From: Bin87 sp965204395
GTDB lineage: Bacteria; Chloroflexota; Dehalococcoidia; Lucifugimonadales; UBA3495
Direction: 5' to 3'
Assembly: GCA_965204395.1 (NCBI GenBank)
Contig: OZ241987.1
Location: 3,472,001 to 3,536,000, forward strand
Length of the DNA: 64,000 nt
Shown here: positions 61,953 to 64,000 of the stretch, piece after piece
Layout: every line of letters starts with the position of its first letter
Numbering within the stretch: position 1 is the first letter of the stretch
The notes under the pieces: model-generated
The model's database searches: none
Seen by the model: only the letters and a program-made list of their open reading frames with translations
What the model was told of the DNA's origin: nothing
Program-made: the position numbers and the translations under genes

Positions 61953-62167
61953 CTATGCCCGGAGTGCCTGGCAAGAACCACCGACGAGCGGTGGCGGCGT
62001 TTGGAAAAATTGGCTACAGAGTGGTGCGACAAAGCGGCCACATCATAATGTCTGACGGGACAACCCAGCTGAAAATTCCTCGCCACAACCCCATCAACGC
62101 CTATACGATGGCCGGATTGATTGCTCAGGCAGGGTTGACCCGCGAGCAGTTTGAGGCGCTTTACTGA
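61949..62167 (+). CDS. hicA: HicA-family mRNA interferase toxin
   Basis: A 72-residue dsRBD-like toxin that would cleave mRNA. The family core is visible: FGKIGYRVVRQSGHIIMSDG with the catalytic His in SGH, and LKIPRHNPINAYTMAGLIAQAGLTREQF. GTG 61949 overlaps the antitoxin stop by 4 bp (GTGA), giving translational coupling; ATG 61955 is an alternative start. Together with hicB it forms a type II toxin-antitoxin module between two MFS genes. Confidence 0.82.
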   Translation: MTMPGVPGKNHRRAVAAFGKIGYRVVRQSGHIIMSDGTTQLKIPRHNPINAYTMAGLIAQAGLTREQFEALY

Positions 62168-62208
62168 GGCACAAACCTCACCCGCGTCTTCCTGACCTGC
62201 GGTTCGGA

Positions 62209-63579
62209 TCAACCCGTCGCAGCCGCCGGTTCTCCAGCAGGCTCCGGTTCCCCCGTGGGCTCCGACTCCGGAGCCTGTGGCGGCGTGGCGGCCAGTGCCA
62301 TGATCCCCGCCAGGAACACCGCCACCGCGAAAAACGTGAACGGAACCCGGTAGCTGTCGAAGTAGTCGAACATGAACCCGGCGATCACCGGCCCCAGCGC
62401 CTGTCCGCCCAACTGCGCCGACATCGTCAGCCCCCGGATGGTCCCCAGGTTCTGCCGCCCGTAGTAGTCTGCCCACACCAGCCGCAGCAGCAGGTGCAGG
62501 CCGCCCACGCCAAACCCGACGCCCGCCGCCGAGATTATCTCCGGCAGCAGCCAGTCGCTCATCGTCGTGCCCACGGCGGCCAGCGCCACGACGAACGACG
62601 AGATCGTCATCAGGAACCGGATGGGAATCCGGCGCGCGAGGGCCGCCCAGCATACGCTCGCCGGCATCTGAGCCAGGGCAAACGTGCTCGCGCTCAGCGC
62701 AGCCAACCGGGGGTCGATTCCCTGGTGGATGTAGTGGGAGACTTGGTGCAGGCTCAACCCCGCCTGGACCATCATGCTGGCGCCGGAAAAGATTGCCAGG
62801 ATCCAGAACGCCCGCGTGCGCAGCGCCTGCCCCACCGTGAAATCGATCTCGGCGAAGCTGCCCGAGTTGCCAGAACTTGCGGAAGCCTCGGCGTCCTGGT
62901 TGCCGGAACCCCGATTCAGTGAATCGTCCCGAGCCGGCGCCGGGTCGGGTTCCAGCCCCATATCCTCCGGTCGCCGCGCCAACAGCAGCAGAGACGGAAT
63001 AACCCCCAGCGCCAGCGCCAGAACCCCCAGGGTAAACCACGCCGTTCGCCAGTCATACTCGGTGATGATCAGCGTCATCGCCCAGGGCACGATGACCAGG
63101 CCGACCCCCTTGCCGATGTGGTCCACGGCCAGCCCCGCCGGACGCCGTCGGATGAACCAGTTGCTGATGGCCGTGGGTAATCCCATCTCCAACGGGCCGG
63201 AGAAGATCATCCGCCCCGGCACGCACAGGAAATAGAACGCTACCGGATGGGCAACGAAGGCCAGCCCAATCGCCAGCGCCCCCGTGGCGAACGAGCCCAT
63301 CCCCAGGATGACTCCCGCCCCGTACTTGTCCAGCCATCTCCCCACGATGGGCGAAACGAAAACCGCGACCAGCCCGCCCAGGCTCACCGCGCCGGAGAAC
63401 ATACCCACCGACCAGCCCATGGACTGGGTCATCGGCACCACGAACACGGAGATGGTCGCCACCGCCATGACGGTTCGGGCCGACAGGCTCACCGCCACGC
63501 CGTTCCCCGCGATCACCCACCCATAATAGAACGGCAGCGCCTGGGCCATCCGAGTCCGCATCGCGTTAGTGCTGATCAT
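62209..63579 (-). CDS. Major facilitator superfamily transporter
   Basis: A 456-residue 12-helix carrier. Helix 1 (YGWVIAGNGVAVSLSARTVM) and the loop-2/3 motif GRWLDKYGAGVIL are typical of MFS carriers, and a hydrophilic central loop (about 205-235) contains PAPARDDSLNRGSGNQD. The C-terminus is Pro/Glu-rich (PESEPTGEPEPAGEP). It is only distantly similar to the MFS gene at 60190 and points toward it, with hicBA between. Its substrate is unknown. Confidence 0.88.
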   Translation of the reverse strand: MISTNAMRTRMAQALPFYYGWVIAGNGVAVSLSARTVMAVATISVFVVPMTQSMGWSVGMFSGAVSLGGLVAVFVSPIVGRWLDKYGAGVILGMGSFATGALAIGLAFVAHPVAFYFLCVPGRMIFSGPLEMGLPTAISNWFIRRRPAGLAVDHIGKGVGLVIVPWAMTLIITEYDWRTAWFTLGVLALALGVIPSLLLLARRPEDMGLEPDPAPARDDSLNRGSGNQDAEASASSGNSGSFAEIDFTVGQALRTRAFWILAIFSGASMMVQAGLSLHQVSHYIHQGIDPRLAALSASTFALAQMPASVCWAALARRIPIRFLMTISSFVVALAAVGTTMSDWLLPEIISAAGVGFGVGGLHLLLRLVWADYYGRQNLGTIRGLTMSAQLGGQALGPVIAGFMFDYFDSYRVPFTFFAVAVFLAGIMALAATPPQAPESEPTGEPEPAGEPAAATG

Positions 63580-63915
63580 GGCCTACCCACAGTGCGCCAA
63601 GTCTACCGACGCAGGATTTTGTTGGCAACTGTGCAATTTTCTTGCCAATTCGGGGGCGTGATATTTGCGACTGCGCATTTGAGCCGCCTCAGTGCGGGAA
63701 AAATGGCACGGTTGTGAGTGAACCATCCCGACGGTAGACTTGTTCCTTACTCAATCCAGCTAACTTGGAGCTTCTGTACAGAAGCGGCCAGGTTTGATCT
63801 CGCCTCGGCGAGCCTACTGAAGTTGGACAGAATCCTGCAGCCCTATCTGGTCCAGACTCGGTCTCCAACTTGCTGCCGTTCTCGACAACGTGTGAGACTC
63901 ACACTCAGGGATAAC
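63580..63915. other. Intergenic region with a perfect 16-bp palindrome
   Basis: 336 bp without a gene. GCTTCTGTACAGAAGC at 63770-63785 is a perfect palindrome and could be an operator; no further copy is seen in the window. The left part presumably holds the promoter of the MFS gene. Confidence 0.45.
63770..63785. promoter_or_regulatory. Perfect palindrome, possible operator
   Basis: GCTTCTGTACAGAAGC, 8-bp half-sites with no spacer; identity of any binding protein unknown. Confidence 0.3.
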
Positions 63916-64000
63916 GTGATTGAACAGGGTAAAGCTGATCCTTACGGCAATTTGGGCTTGGCTGAGGATGAGGATTCGTCGCCCTCGTCTACAGTTCGTG
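63916..64000 (+). CDS. Possible 5' end of a gene cut by the window edge
   Basis: From GTG 63916 the frame reads VIEQGKADPYGNLGLAEDED to the window end without a stop. The frame is open further upstream too, and only a weak AGGGA precedes it. The family is not recognised and the coding status is uncertain. Confidence 0.25.
   Translation, partial: MIEQGKADPYGNLGLAEDEDSSPSSTVR

Overview
The window is a GC-rich (roughly 60 % or more by eye) bacterial chromosome segment. No rRNA or ribosomal operon is present, so the host can only be inferred. The combination of a luciferase-like flavin monooxygenase, CaiB-type CoA transferase, leucine-type acyl-CoA carboxylase, family-5 ABC importer, MFS carriers, DUF11/fibronectin secreted proteins, and IS630, IS21 and ISNCY elements fits an environmental Chloroflexota of the Dehalococcoidia/SAR202 type. 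That assignment is inference, not proof.

Layout. 0-0.7 kb: an IS630 element that ends 4 bp before the next gene. 0.7-5.2 kb: an SDR, SAM methyltransferase and APH-like kinase operon, then a ThDP enzyme. 5.6-13.7 kb: a GAF-PAS stub, flavin monooxygenase, alpha/beta hydrolase, retropepsin-like protein, Rieske protein, a HEPN pair with a broken partner, and a small protein with an amidase. 13.7-20.8 kb (minus strand): RidA, three hydrolases (two lacking the nucleophilic serine), and a complete methylcrotonyl-CoA-type carboxylase (CT, BC, BCCP). 20.9-24.2 kb: a strand-skewed C-rich tract, tRNA-Phe, a decayed gene and a dead IS630 riddled with short palindromes. 24.2-28.2 kb: a SWIM protein with a SNF2 helicase. 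28.5-31.8 kb: RidA, then a stretch of decayed small genes. 32.3-41.7 kb: a duplicated-and-fused periplasmic binding protein and two large secreted DUF11/FN3 proteins. 42.8-45.3 kb: a sensor kinase, receiver and DNA-binding domain in one chain. 45.4-50.4 kb: an IS110 scrap, an IS21 remnant with an ISNCY element nested in its end, and the ruins of a two-component system. 50.5-56 kb: a PQQ-type propeller protein and a peptide importer without ATPases. 56.6-63.6 kb: an IstB scrap, a double CaiB-type CoA transferase, two MFS carriers and a hicBA module.

Functionally the intact genes look like heterotrophic catabolism of imported organics: amide, ester and acyl-CoA chemistry, branched-chain acyl-CoA carboxylation, peptide and small-molecule uptake, with sensing by GAF/PAS kinases and a secreted FN3/DUF11 surface layer. 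The accessory stretches at 21-32 kb and 45-50 kb are full of insertions and single-base lesions.

The strongest unusual signals are these: a 15-bp palindrome that in three places replaces exactly six bases beginning with CAG, judged against the sister IS copy; the tandem binding-protein fusion; a secreted protein that stops exactly where the fibronectin array starts in its neighbour; the one-chain phosphorelay; and two adjacent hydrolases without a catalytic serine.
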